The notes: a model not told the origin generated them from the letters alone. Positions 1 through 8,992 are shown, numbered from the stretch's first letter. The stretch: DNA of 64,000 nt from Micromonospora sp. CB01531 (GCF_001905095.1 NZ_LWLS01000074.1:19889-83888); one strand, 5' to 3'. Numbers and translations: made by a program.

Positions 1-680
1 AGGTCCCTCATGCCGTCCCAGCCACGGAAGTCATCCCAGGTCTCTCGGCTGAGATCTGTGTCCGGTCCTGCCGTCTGGAACGGGTCCTGCGAGACAACGA
101 AAATCGGTGTCCTGTCGTCCAGTTCGAACAGTTCCTGCAACTCGCGAACCTTGCGATCACTCAGCTCCCGGTACTCCGCGAGGTCGTACTCCGGGTCCAC
201 ACCCGCCTCGTCGAACCGCGAGATGACGAACCACATCGTCCCCACCGGCCATCCCTGCGTGAACAGCTTCTGAAGCACGTCACGTTCGGCGGTCGCCAGC
301 TGCGGGGTCAGTACCGCGATGCCGACGTCCGTGAGTCCGACCGCCGCCATTGCTCGGCGCGAATTGTTCTGTGCACGAATGTCGGACGCACCGACCGCGA
401 ATCCGGGAGTGTCGCGGATGAGGCACCCGCCGACCTCGACGTCGTTGACCTCGAAGGTTTCGTGGCGTGCGCTGATCGTGAGCCAGCCGGGAACATCGCG
501 GCCCGAATCGACGAGCAACCGGCGGAGCAGGGAACTCTTGCCGGTGTCGTAGGACCCGAAGAGGGTCACGACCGGTCTGTCCAGCTTCTCGAACGCGTCC
601 CAGTCGTCGACATACTGGCCGACCAACGATCCGCCGGGAAGTCGCGCCAGCCAGTCACGCACTGCACCGATGTCAACCAC
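1..680 (-). CDS. Dynamin/Era-like GTPase, 3' end outside window
   Basis: Reading the minus strand from a GTG at 680 gives an open frame that runs off the left edge, so the C-terminus is missing. It shows a P-loop GSYDTGKS at about residues 42-49, a G3 motif DTPG at about 90-93, and a possible G4 motif SRFDE further on. These are the nucleotide-binding motifs of a translation-factor-class GTPase. The P-loop region (GKSSLLRRLLVDSGR) closely resembles the second GTPase domain of the gene just upstream (GKSSLIRRIMVDSGR), so the two look like paralogues. The start lies only 2 bases after the upstream stop and is preceded by GGGAGG about 11 bases away, so the two genes should be co-transcribed. Biological role unknown; membrane remodelling or defence is inference. 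Confidence 0.7.
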   Translation of the reverse strand, partial: MVDIGAVRDWLARLPGGSLVGQYVDDWDAFEKLDRPVVTLFGSYDTGKSSLLRRLLVDSGRDVPGWLTISARHETFEVNDVEVGGCLIRDTPGFAVGASDIRAQNNSRRAMAAVGLTDVGIAVLTPQLATAERDVLQKLFTQGWPVGTMWFVISRFDEAGVDPEYDLAEYRELSDRKVRELQELFELDDRTPIFVVSQDPFQTAGPDTDLSRETWDDFRGWDGMRD

Positions 681-682
681 TG

Positions 683-3600
683 TTACTCGTTCCTCCCTGG
701 TGTGCCGATCAATTCGTCCGCGGCCGCGATCAAGGCCCCGACCACCTCGGCCCGCGCTTTCGCCGAGTCCATCCGTTCCCTCATCGACGATTCGAGATCG
801 AGGTGCTCGTCGAGCAATGCTTCGAGTTCCTTGGTCCGCTGCTTCAGATATCCGACGGGACCTTCCCCCTGTGCGCCGTGCATGACCTGTTCGACGATCC
901 CCGCAGCCGCTTCGTCGATTTTCTGCGACGCCAACTCCTGCTGGTGCTCGTGTTCTCCAGCCGTTCGGATGTCATTGGCCATCGCTGCAACATCCACGGC
1001 GGCAGCAACGGCCCCGAGGACCACCCCGAGCTTGGCAACGTTGGCGCCGCCCTTCACCGCACCCCACGGCTTGAACTTGTGGCCGAACTGCTTGCCGATC
1101 GCGTAGACCGCGTCCCGATTTCCAAGGGCTTTCGCAAGCGACGCTGTGGCTCCTGCGACGTTGCCAGCACCCTTGGTCAGATCCTCGTACCAGGCGTTTC
1201 CCTGAGCCTTGAATTCTGCCGCGAACTCGGGTGTCACCTGGAACTCGGCAGCGCGCATCTCACGTCCGATTGCTGATATGTGGTCGCTGTACCACTCGTC
1301 CAGTTTGCGTGCCGCGTCGGCAAGGTACCGCTCGAGATCAGCTTCGAACTGCGGAGCCCTCCACCAGGACTCGACAAGGTCCTTCAGCTTCTGGCCGTCT
1401 TTCCGGTCGAGTTTCGCGACTGCGGATTTCGTAGCTACCAAGTGGCGGTCCACCATCCGGCGGGCGTCCTCTCGCAGTGAACCTTCGAGGACCACGGCGT
1501 CGTTCACTGCAGCCCGGAGGGCAGCGATCACCGGTGACGAGCGGCGCAGGTCTTTCGTGCCGTCGACCTGCACCTGGTGAAGCGTGTGCTGGTGACGCTT
1601 GAGGTCGGTGACCGCCGCATCGAAGGCGGCCGACGACGCCGCAGCGGACAGCTGCTCGTCGGAGAGACCCGGCATGGCGCTCGTCAATGCGGTCACGCCG
1701 TCCCACAGCCGATTCTCGTCGAAATCACCGGGTTCCGCCGTTGCATCGCCTCCCACCAGGCCGAACGGATCGCCGGACAAGCAGTGAACTCTGTCGATAT
1801 CGACTTCGATGGAACGAGCGGCGAAGGCCGCACGCAGTTCCTCGCGTTTGCGGTTCTGCAGGTTGAGAAATGCCTCGGGTGCAGTCAGCGGATCCACGCC
1901 CAGTTCGTCGCACCGGTTGATGAGGAACACCATCCGCCCGCCTTTGGCGGCGATCGACTCCGAGCCGCGCGAGAGTTCTTCCAGTATCCCGGTGTTGCCG
2001 ACCAGCAGATTGATGTGGACGACGACGAACACGAGAGCGGCTTCGGCGATCGCCTCGAGCGCGGCGGTGTCGTGCTCGCCGTGTCCGCTTTGCAAGCCCG
2101 GTGTGTCCACGAGATCGAACCGCGGCAACTGGTAGCGGTTCGCGGCTGCGGTCGCGGGCAACGCCCGGATGTCGAACGCTGCGTGCGGTTGCCGGCCGCT
2201 GTCCACCATGATCCGGCGGATCAACGACGACTTTCCTGAGTTGTAGTCACCGAGAACGGCAAGGACTGGTCTTGCCCCGTCGACGCGCCAAAAGGTTCGT
2301 GCGATGTCGAACAGTGCCGGATCGCGTCGGGCCGCGTCCTCGAGGTCGTCTCGCCACGAGTGGATGTTCGCCGTCGACGGTGCGTTCCACGCCGCAGCTA
2401 TTGCGCGCGTCAGCCGGCGGCGGTCCTCCTCCCGGCGGCTCGAGTACGCCTCGTGGACGGCATGGTCGATCTGCGCCGGCTGGTGGTCGACGCCAGACTC
2501 GAGCCAGTCCTCGCCCAACAATGCCCGGGTTACCTCGGCCGGGGATTCCCCCATCCGACGCTGGGCCCGCAGCAGGACGTCGGTCACAGCGGGTGCGGGC
2601 TTGATCGAACCGGCGTAGGTCTGCAGGCTGTCGATCAACCGCACGATCCGGCTGCGCGCCATACGAAGCTCGATCGCAGCGCGGAGCGACTCGCCGACCG
2701 CGGGAGCCAACAACGCCCACGCCGCTTCGCGGCTGTCGCGGACGAGGGCGTCCTCGTAATCGACGAACGTCTGATCCACAGCGCGCTGGCAGTCTGCAAT
2801 CGCCTGAGCCTTCGCTTCTCGTGCTCGCTCCGACGCTTGCCGGCTCATCTTCTTGCCGAAATGCTGCTGGAGCTGTCCTGCGATCCCGACGCCCGCGGCA
2901 GCTACGCCTAGGACCCAACCTGCGGGGTTCCAGATGAGGGCCAACGCGGGTCCCGCAAGGGCGACCGCGATGCCCGCCCCCCTGACAACATCACCCGCCA
3001 CACCACCACCCTCGTCGCCGAGGATCATCGCGGCGTGCGATACCGCCGTCCCGTTGTCGATGGACTTATGGTCCACCGCGACTTCAAGCTCACGCTGCAG
3101 GAAGGCTCGACGATCCGCCCAGACGGCTTCCGCCGCAACGGAAATGGAACCTTGATCGAACACGACCTTCGTAAACTTCGACTCGTCGACTGCACTGCGT
3201 TCGTCGAATGCCCTCCGGATTAGATCATCCGCGTTGGCCTTGGCCTGTCGGCGGCATCCTGCAAGGTGCGAGGCAGCGAGGTGCCGGACGAAGCGGTCCA
3301 GTGCACCCTTGGCCGGCGACGTGTACGGGCGACCCCGCGCCAGTTCGGACACCTCAACCAGATCCGCGCTGAGAGCCGCATCGTGCAACCACTGGGCGCG
3401 TTCGGCGTCTTCCGGGTAGCCCAACATAGCGAACAGCGACTCGACCTCGCGTTCGAGGGATTCCGCTTCCTGCTCGATCTCGACCGCCAGGGCATCGAGT
3501 TCGCCGACCCCTCGGCGGCACCGTGATCGGATGTCCTCGCGCAGCGCGGTCAACCGGAGATCGGCGCCGCCTTCCGCGATGGAGGTGGCGATCAGGCGCT

Positions 3601-4483
3601 CGAGCGTCCCGAAGTTCGACCAGCGATCGAGGTAGCCTTTCCCGAACTCCTCCCGTTCGTGGTGGAAGTCCCTCTGGGCTGGGCCGTGGAAGGGGGTCGT
3701 GGCGCGCGCGAACAAGGCCCGTCGGCTGTGGATCGCGACGACCGGTGTGTCGGGCAACCCAATCTGTACGAGCTGGGTCCGAATATTGTCGGTGTGCTGG
3801 CGAACCGATTCGGACAGATTCCTGCGGCGAGCCTCGGGTACTTTCGCGGGGTGACGCCAACGCGGATTGCGGACGTTGAGGACGGCCACCACAGGCTTCC
3901 CGTGGTCGCGGATCCACGCCGCGATCTTCTCGAACTCCATCTCCTGCTGAGACTGATTGTCGAAGCACAGAAGCACGATGTCGGCGATCTCCACTGCCCT
4001 CCGGGCCTTGGCCTCGAGGTTGCTCCGGCTCTCGGTCCGTCCCCAGCCGTTGATCCCGGGTGTGTCGAACAAGCGGCAATCCCGCCACTCGACGTGATGC
4101 ACATCGGTGGTCCAATCGCTGACACCCGGTGAGACGTGCTCACCGTCGAGCCGGCCGAACGCCGATAGCAAGGTGCTCTTTCCAACACCGGTGCGTCCGA
4201 AGAACGCGATGTTGAACGACCCGAGCGACTCGCGCTCCCGATCGAGGTGACGTCGCAGGTCCCCCGGAAACTCGCGAGTGAAGTCGTCCAGTCGGGCGAT
4301 CAAGCCAGACGAGGACGGCGCGACGTGCTGCCCTCGCCCGAACGCCCCGACCAGGTCGTCCGTAACGTCATCCAGGCGCGTCAGTTCCGCGTGTCCCTGC
4401 TCGACGGCCGATCGGATGGCCTCCTCGAGCGACACCACCTCTGTCGTCAACTCGTCATCCCCTTCCGCTGGCAGCCCGGTCAC
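683..4483 (-). CDS. Twin-GTPase dynamin-like protein (1266 aa)
   Basis: The protein carries two separate GTPase domains. The first has P-loop GRTGVGKS (96-103) and DTPG (140-143). The second has GDYNSGKSS (745-753), DTPG (793-796) and NRCD (856-859). Between them a glycine/alanine-rich hydrophobic stretch at about 500-537 could be a hairpin membrane insertion, and a second hydrophobic patch lies near 1170-1200. Long charged, heptad-like stretches separate these parts. Two GTPases on one chain with membrane-active segments is the plan of bacterial dynamin-like proteins, including LeoA-type proteins. Bacterial dynamins act at membranes, and some protect against phage lysis; a defence role here is inferred from the surroundings. 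The next gene is another GTPase, and a small gene overlaps its 5' end. Exact subfamily not assigned. Confidence 0.75.
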   Translation of the reverse strand: MTGLPAEGDDELTTEVVSLEEAIRSAVEQGHAELTRLDDVTDDLVGAFGRGQHVAPSSSGLIARLDDFTREFPGDLRRHLDRERESLGSFNIAFFGRTGVGKSTLLSAFGRLDGEHVSPGVSDWTTDVHHVEWRDCRLFDTPGINGWGRTESRSNLEAKARRAVEIADIVLLCFDNQSQQEMEFEKIAAWIRDHGKPVVAVLNVRNPRWRHPAKVPEARRRNLSESVRQHTDNIRTQLVQIGLPDTPVVAIHSRRALFARATTPFHGPAQRDFHHEREEFGKGYLDRWSNFGTLERLIATSIAEGGADLRLTALREDIRSRCRRGVGELDALAVEIEQEAESLEREVESLFAMLGYPEDAERAQWLHDAALSADLVEVSELARGRPYTSPAKGALDRFVRHLAASHLAGCRRQAKANADDLIRRAFDERSAVDESKFTKVVFDQGSISVAAEAVWADRRAFLQRELEVAVDHKSIDNGTAVSHAAMILGDEGGGVAGDVVRGAGIAVALAGPALALIWNPAGWVLGVAAAGVGIAGQLQQHFGKKMSRQASERAREAKAQAIADCQRAVDQTFVDYEDALVRDSREAAWALLAPAVGESLRAAIELRMARSRIVRLIDSLQTYAGSIKPAPAVTDVLLRAQRRMGESPAEVTRALLGEDWLESGVDHQPAQIDHAVHEAYSSRREEDRRRLTRAIAAAWNAPSTANIHSWRDDLEDAARRDPALFDIARTFWRVDGARPVLAVLGDYNSGKSSLIRRIMVDSGRQPHAAFDIRALPATAAANRYQLPRFDLVDTPGLQSGHGEHDTAALEAIAEAALVFVVVHINLLVGNTGILEELSRGSESIAAKGGRMVFLINRCDELGVDPLTAPEAFLNLQNRKREELRAAFAARSIEVDIDRVHCLSGDPFGLVGGDATAEPGDFDENRLWDGVTALTSAMPGLSDEQLSAAASSAAFDAAVTDLKRHQHTLHQVQVDGTKDLRRSSPVIAALRAAVNDAVVLEGSLREDARRMVDRHLVATKSAVAKLDRKDGQKLKDLVESWWRAPQFEADLERYLADAARKLDEWYSDHISAIGREMRAAEFQVTPEFAAEFKAQGNAWYEDLTKGAGNVAGATASLAKALGNRDAVYAIGKQFGHKFKPWGAVKGGANVAKLGVVLGAVAAAVDVAAMANDIRTAGEHEHQQELASQKIDEAAAGIVEQVMHGAQGEGPVGYLKQRTKELEALLDEHLDLESSMRERMDSAKARAEVVGALIAAADELIGTPGRNE

Positions 4484-4940
4484 GGCGCGAACGCACCGCC
4501 AACTCCCCGGGCACGCGCTTGCCGAGAAGTTTGTCTACGCGGTGTCGGTCGATCCGATCCGGCGTGAAGCTCGACTCACGGCGCGTCAGAGGGCTCATGT
4601 CCGAAGCGGAGGGGTCCGGGACCTCAAGCGCGACCACGCGCGCTTCGTCGGCGTCGATGTTCTCGGAGGCCCATACGCCCCCATCGTTTTCTCGCCGATG
4701 GTCCTCGATCACAAACCAGTTGGCGACGAACACCGAGCTGTTCGGCACCAGTGTCCAGACCTTTTGACGATCGATCACTGACCGAGCACCTGGCCGTGTG
4801 ACGGCAAGCCACTCCAGCGTCGCGTCCGCTGCTCGGGTAACCGCCAGATCTCCCAGCCGTCTTTCGCCATCGAATGTCCCCCAGACTCGGTTTGCATCAC
4901 CTTTCGATGAGGCCGTTGCCCGCGCATGTCTCCAACCCAC
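4455..4940 (-). CDS. Hypothetical protein upstream of the twin GTPase
   Basis: A 161-aa open frame overlaps the start of the twin-GTPase gene by 29 bases. The start was chosen as GTG at 4940 because GGAAGG lies 5-10 bases before it; the frame itself stays open up to an ATG at 5069, inside low-quality-looking sequence next to the IS remnant. The core (about residues 45-110) reads like a real soluble domain with alternating hydrophobic residues and then a charged, Arg-rich tail. No family recognised. The overlap suggests translational coupling to the GTPase genes, so it may be a partner or regulator. Confidence 0.45.
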   Translation of the reverse strand: MGWRHARATASSKGDANRVWGTFDGERRLGDLAVTRAADATLEWLAVTRPGARSVIDRQKVWTLVPNSSVFVANWFVIEDHRRENDGGVWASENIDADEARVVALEVPDPSASDMSPLTRRESSFTPDRIDRHRVDKLLGKRVPGELAVRSRRDRAASGRG

Positions 4941-5023
4941 TAAGCCCTTCCGAGCAAGGCCGCCGTGGCGGTCAGTGACCGTCCATAGGCGACTCGCCGG
5001 AGCCGTTGAGCTGCAATGAAATG

Positions 5024-5081
5024 CGTGAGGCTCCTGGTATGAAGTGGTCTTTCCAGAGATCAACTTCATAGGTGCCTCACG
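5024..5081. repeat. Long imperfect inverted repeat before the transposase remnant
   Basis: The left arm CGTGAGGCTCCTGGTATGAAGT is mirrored by the right arm ACTTCATAGGTGCCTCACG, giving roughly 18 paired positions with one mismatch and a two-base bulge, around a short loop. It ends at the GTG where the transposase-like frame starts. It would form a strong hairpin in either DNA or RNA. It is probably the sub-terminal structure of the insertion sequence or a translational control element. Confidence 0.6.
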
Positions 5082-5370
5082 TGGCTGCCAGTGTCACATA
5101 TTCTGCAGTGCTCGATGTCCGTAGGGAGACCGTGATCTTCCTGTCCAGCCTGCTGCACGCCCACCGGCGTGCTGTCGGCACACGCTGTGGCACCCGAGCC
5201 CTGGGTTGCTTCGCCCAGGCTTTGCTCGTGCTGCACAGGTTGACGGCACCCGCCTTGCCCAACTCGCCGTCGACAACGCGATCGGCCGCTCGACCACCTA
5301 CCGCTACCTGCACGAAGCCATCGACCTCCTCGCCGAGCGCAAGCCTCGCCGCACGCGGCCGGTCCGCTGA
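5081..5370 (+). pseudogene. IS5-family transposase N-terminal remnant, frameshifted and truncated
   Basis: The frame from GTG 5081 encodes VTYSAVLDVRRETVIFLSSL and LGCFAQALLVLH. After a one-base shift near 5238 the text continues as DGTRLAQLAVDNAIGRSTTY then RYLHEAIDLLAERKP. Those two pieces are what I recognise as the N-terminal helix-turn-helix part of actinobacterial IS5-group (IS112-like) transposases. The catalytic DDE part is absent: the similarity stops near 5347, where sequence of another gene on the opposite strand begins. It is therefore a dead, truncated insertion-sequence fragment with a frameshift. Confidence 0.65.
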
Positions 5371-5470
5371 TTTCGTGCGACCGGCCGTCGCAGTTCCAGC
5401 GGGCCGTGATGACGTAGCCCTCGTCCTCGCGGGACAGCTCAACGGCCCGGTCGCGGTTTTGCTGGGACAT
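5350..5470 (-). pseudogene. Small gene truncated by the IS remnant
   Basis: From ATG 5470 the minus strand reads MSQQNRDRAVELSREDEGYV then ITARWNCDGRSHEISGPAA, a coherent start of a small acidic protein. After that the frame becomes Arg/Gly-rich nonsense corresponding to the antisense of the transposase fragment. The transition at about 5345-5355 coincides with the loss of transposase similarity on the other strand, so the IS fused into or deleted the 3' part of this gene. It lies downstream of the DUF4190 gene and was probably the last gene of that minus-strand operon. Confidence 0.5.
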
Positions 5471-5546
5471 GCTTCCTGTCTTTCCGGCGCTTCGTGGGCG
5501 CCTGTTGCCCGACTGCGGCGGCGGTCAACTACCTGCTCCGCCCGGG

Positions 5547-6011
5547 TCAGGGCGTGGGAGTGGCCGCGCTGAGGACGCTGCCGAAGAACACCATGACGGT
5601 GAAGATGATCATCGGGCCGACGAAGACGTAGCCCAGGACGAGACCGGCGACGGCCATGCCGTGCCCCGACCGCGTGCCGTCGCGGGTTTCCCGCATGGCG
5701 ACGTGGCCGAGGATGACGGCCAGGATGCAAGGCAGCCCGAACAAACACCACCCGCCGAGCACGCCCAGGATTCCGAGCACCAGCGACGCCGTGGCCATGC
5801 CCGAGGTCAGCGGCGGCTGCACGGCGACCGGCCGCGCAACCGGCGGAAAGGCCGGGTACGGCACCGCCGAGACCGGTGAGTACGCGCCAGCCGGTGCGGA
5901 CACCGGCGGATACGGCCCGCGAACAGCGGACACCGGCGGATACGGCCCCGGCAGAGCGGGGAGCGGCGGCTGCGGGCGGGTGGGGTCGACGCCCGGCTGC
6001 GGGTAGGTCAT
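5547..6011 (-). CDS. DUF4190-type membrane protein with Pro-rich N-terminus
   Basis: A 154-aa protein. Residues 1-70 are Pro/Tyr/Val-rich with near-repeats of PYPPVSA. Two predicted membrane helices follow, about 72-103 (SLVLGILGVLGGWCLFGLPC) and 116-145 (MAVAGLVLGYVFVGPMII), separated by a short polar loop. This is the usual layout of DUF4190 proteins of actinomycetes, whose function is unknown. Its ATG overlaps the stop of the preceding 134-aa gene by 4 bases (ATGA), so it is translationally coupled to the ATPase operon, which suggests a membrane component or an accidental neighbour of that pair. Confidence 0.75.
   Translation of the reverse strand: MTYPQPGVDPTRPQPPLPALPGPYPPVSAVRGPYPPVSAPAGAYSPVSAVPYPAFPPVARPVAVQPPLTSGMATASLVLGILGVLGGWCLFGLPCILAVILGHVAMRETRDGTRSGHGMAVAGLVLGYVFVGPMIIFTVMVFFGSVLSAATPTP
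5896..5948 (-). repeat. Two 23-bp direct repeats inside the DUF4190 gene
   Basis: GCGGACACCGGCGGATACGG followed by CCC occurs at 5896-5918 and again at 5926-5948, 30 bases apart, encoding the repeated Pro-Tyr-Pro-Pro-Val-Ser segment. A third, diverged copy lies just before at about 5866-5895. Such in-frame repeats can expand or contract by slippage. Confidence 0.75.
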
Positions 6012-6412
6012 CGTTCGGGTTCCGTTCTTCTGTCAAGTTGGGTGAGCAGGGCGCCCACGTCGGTGTGCAGGCGACGCAGCTCGGCGGCCGTGGGCGCCAG
6101 CTCGTAGCAGTGGTGGTGGGCGGCGGCCGACAGCGCCGCCCAGGTGAACGCGACCCGACGGGCGACCTGGACGCCGGGCCCGAGCCGCCCGCGCAGCATC
6201 AGCTGCTTCGCCCGGCCCTGCCGGCACGCGGCCACGGTCGGCTTGACCCGCCGCCAGTAGGCGTCGACGCCACCCTCAAGGGCGAGCCGGATCAGGCAGG
6301 CACACGCCCGCGGCCACCAGCCGGCGGTCACCGCGGCCGCGCCGAGCCTGCCGGAGCCGCGCAGCATCTCGTCGGCCGCCGCCAGGCAGCGCTGTGGCGT
6401 CGGCGCGGTCAC
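6008..6412 (-). CDS. Small unknown protein coupled to the SMC-like ATPase
   Basis: A 134-aa, Ala/Arg/Leu-rich, probably all-helical protein. It starts with GTG at 6412, overlapping the ATPase stop (GTGA), and ends overlapping the DUF4190 start (ATGA). Both overlaps make it part of one operon and suggest fixed stoichiometry with the ATPase. It has a cluster AAHHHCYELAPTAAELRRLH near the C-terminal third. HEPN-type toxins are also small helical proteins, but I cannot identify a convincing R-x4-6-H motif, so that label would be a guess. Unrecognised family; most likely a dedicated partner of the ATPase. Confidence 0.6.
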   Translation of the reverse strand: MTAPTPQRCLAAADEMLRGSGRLGAAAVTAGWWPRACACLIRLALEGGVDAYWRRVKPTVAACRQGRAKQLMLRGRLGPGVQVARRVAFTWAALSAAAHHHCYELAPTAAELRRLHTDVGALLTQLDRRTEPER

Positions 6413-8874
6413 GACCGGACCTCCCCGCGACCCGCGCGAGGCGGTGGCAGGACCTCCGCGAGGTGGCGGACGTCCGCGACCAGGCCGGGCAGGTCAAACA
6501 GGTACGCCCCGTGCACGCCCTCCTTGCACGCCTTGTACGCGCCGACGGCCCGGGACCCGTGCCGGCGGCTCAGATACCCGAGCACGTCGGCGCCCCGGTC
6601 GGCGTCGTCGAACAGCGCCAACGCGAGCGTCGTGGTCAGCCGCCGGGACGCGGCCACGACGGCGGCCTCGATGTCGTCGTGCGGCACACCCCGGGCCACC
6701 CGCCGCCACCACACGATCCGGTGGCAGGCCGCCTCGATCGCCGAGCGGCACAGCTCCGCCACCACCGGCCCACGCACCTCGGCGGCGATCTCCTCATTGC
6801 GAGCCAGGGCGTACGCGTCGTCCAGGTAGCGGCGCAACGGGTCGGACCCGGGACGCAGGGTCACCACGGACCGCTCGGCGCGGGTCACCTCGACGATGCG
6901 GGACTGACCCAGATCGAGCCGGCCGAGGGCATCGGGCAACCGGGTGTCGTGGGTGAACACGATCACCTGCCGCTGCTCGGCCAGCTCGGCGAGCACCCGC
7001 GCCAGCCCGTCCACCTTGGCCGGATCCATGCTCTGCACCGGGTCGTCGACCACGATGAACCTGAACGGGCTCTCCGCCGCGCAGCCGCGCGGCAGGAACG
7101 TCGCCAGCCCCAGGGCGTGCATCTCACCCTGGCTCATCACCCCGAGCGCGGTGCCGTTGTCGGCGCCGTCCACGCTGACCGGGATCACCACCCGCCGCCG
7201 GGTGTTCGTACCCTCCAGGGTCATCGCGCCCAGCTCGACGTTGCTCTCCTGCCGCAGATGCCCCCAGATCCGCTGCGAGTGCTCCGCGAAGGGCGCCACC
7301 CGCTGGTTACGCAGCTCCGCCCCGGTCGCCTTCAGCCACGCCCGTGCGGCCTTCACCCGGGCGAGGGCGGATTCCCGCTCCGGCAGCGCCCCGGCTGCCG
7401 CAATCCAGGAGCGCAACTCACCCGCCGCGGCCTGCCAGCCGGTGTCGCGCTGCCGGAGCAGGCCCTCCGCGTACGCCTGCGCGGCCTTCGCCGCCGTGAG
7501 CAGTGCCGGGTACCGGGCGGTCAGGTGGTCGGCGAGGTCCTCCGGCCCGCCCGGCGCCAACCGCAGCGCCGCCACGGCCGCCCGCAGCTCACCGACTGGG
7601 ACTCCGGCGGGGTCGCCGTCGGGCACGTCGAGGTCGTCGATCAGGTAGTGCGCCCGCTGCAGCATGACGGTCAGCCGCGCGGCGGCCGCCTGGGCGGCGA
7701 GGGTGCGGTCGCGCAGCTCCGCCAGCGACGCGTTGGCGCTGGCCCGCCAGTCGCCGTCGAGGCGACCGGTCGCGCAGACCGGGCACGGCCCGTCACCCCG
7801 GTCGTCGTGGTGCTTGAGGGCCAGCCGGAGCAGCTCGGCGCTGCGCAGCGACGCCCGCGACCGGCCGCCGTCGTGCCAGCGCGCCTCGGCGGCCGCCTCC
7901 CACAGCTCCCCGGCGAGCCGGGTCACCTCGTCGGCATCGGGCAGCTGCATCGCCACCAGCTGCCGGCACAGCAGCACCGCCTCGTCCGCGGTCGCCTCAT
8001 CCGGCTCGTCGAGGATCGCCGCCAGCGCCGCCAGGTCGGGGCGCGTCACGAGCAGTGCCGCCGCCCGGCGCGCCCGCTCGTCGGGTACCTCGGCCAGGGC
8101 GGCGGCGAGGGTGGCGCGCTGTGCGCGTACCTCCTTGATGGCGGCGTCAAGGGGGCGCGCGGCGGTCATCAGCCGGCGGTCGGCGTCGGTGATCGCCTCC
8201 AGGCCGAGGATCGCGGAGATCGCGTCGAAGAGCTGGCTCTGCGTGCCGGCGGTGAGCCGGCCCAGCTCGGCGGCGGTGAGGAACGGCCGGTACAGCTCCA
8301 GCGGCCGGGTCAACCCCAGCTCGGCGAGATCCTTGTGGCTGCCGTGCCCGCTGGTGACGCTCACCTCGGCTTCGCCCAGCTCAGCTTCGGACGGCCATTC
8401 GCGGACCACGCGGGTGGGCGTGGCGACCCCGTCGACTCGCAGGTCGACGGCGATTCGGCACGGGTCGCCGGCGTGCAGGTTCCGCCACCCGGTCCGCCAC
8501 ACGCTGTTGCGGTCGGCCCAGCGGGCACTGTCGCCGGTCAGGGCTAGCTCCACCGCCTCAGCGAAGCTGGACTTGCCGGAGCCGTTGCGGCCGACCACCA
8601 CGGTCAGCCCAGGGCCGGGCTCGATCGCCAGGGTGCGCTCCGGGCCGACGCCGCGGAAACCGGCGACGGTGACCGACGAGAGCCAGATCCGCTCCCGCGA
8701 CTCGTCCGCTGCCGTGCGCTGCGGTGCGAGGGTGGTCGGCTCGCCGGCGAGCGCGGCGGCCAGGTCGGTCTCGCCGCTGAGCGCGGCGAGGACCACCTCG
8801 GCGGTGTCATCAGGTACGTGATCGGCGGCGAGCCGGTCGAAGATCAGCTCGACCAGGGGCTCGGTGCGGTTCAT
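6409..8874 (-). CDS. SMC/Rad50-like ATPase with zinc-hook motif and extra C-terminal domain (821 aa)
   Basis: The start was set at ATG 8874 because GGAGG lies 5 bases upstream; the frame extends further but runs into the next gene. Motifs in order: Walker A GRNGSGKSS (95-103), coiled-coil-like Ala/Leu/Arg/Glu-rich arms, a CPVC zinc-hook motif (364-367), second arm, ABC signature-like SQGEMHALG (581-589), Walker B/D-loop VVDDPVQSMD (608-617) and switch His in FTHDTR (640-645). This is the AAA_23/RecF-SMC plan. About 170 residues follow the ATPase head, containing R710-x3-E714 and KACKEGVHG ending at H788. That recalls the Arg-x3-Glu...His arrangement of PrrC/RloC-type anticodon nucleases, but the spacing to the His differs, so a nuclease role is only a hypothesis. 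It is followed directly by the small coupled gene. Confidence 0.8.
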   Translation of the reverse strand: MNRTEPLVELIFDRLAADHVPDDTAEVVLAALSGETDLAAALAGEPTTLAPQRTAADESRERIWLSSVTVAGFRGVGPERTLAIEPGPGLTVVVGRNGSGKSSFAEAVELALTGDSARWADRNSVWRTGWRNLHAGDPCRIAVDLRVDGVATPTRVVREWPSEAELGEAEVSVTSGHGSHKDLAELGLTRPLELYRPFLTAAELGRLTAGTQSQLFDAISAILGLEAITDADRRLMTAARPLDAAIKEVRAQRATLAAALAEVPDERARRAAALLVTRPDLAALAAILDEPDEATADEAVLLCRQLVAMQLPDADEVTRLAGELWEAAAEARWHDGGRSRASLRSAELLRLALKHHDDRGDGPCPVCATGRLDGDWRASANASLAELRDRTLAAQAAAARLTVMLQRAHYLIDDLDVPDGDPAGVPVGELRAAVAALRLAPGGPEDLADHLTARYPALLTAAKAAQAYAEGLLRQRDTGWQAAAGELRSWIAAAGALPERESALARVKAARAWLKATGAELRNQRVAPFAEHSQRIWGHLRQESNVELGAMTLEGTNTRRRVVIPVSVDGADNGTALGVMSQGEMHALGLATFLPRGCAAESPFRFIVVDDPVQSMDPAKVDGLARVLAELAEQRQVIVFTHDTRLPDALGRLDLGQSRIVEVTRAERSVVTLRPGSDPLRRYLDDAYALARNEEIAAEVRGPVVAELCRSAIEAACHRIVWWRRVARGVPHDDIEAAVVAASRRLTTTLALALFDDADRGADVLGYLSRRHGSRAVGAYKACKEGVHGAYLFDLPGLVADVRHLAEVLPPPRAGRGEVRS

Positions 8875-8992
8875 CAGGACCTCCGCTGATGCGGCTGGGG
8901 GAGGGCGTGCGGTGCCGGCGGCTCCGGCTCGGACCGGGCCGCTGGCATGTGTGGTGCTGCGGGGATGCTGTGGAGCTGATGTCATAGATGGA

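Noticed and set aside
6394..8547. 717-codon plus-strand frame over the SMC-like ATPase
   Set aside because: Arg/Pro/Gly/His-rich filler; the minus frame carries Walker A, zinc-hook and Walker B motifs.
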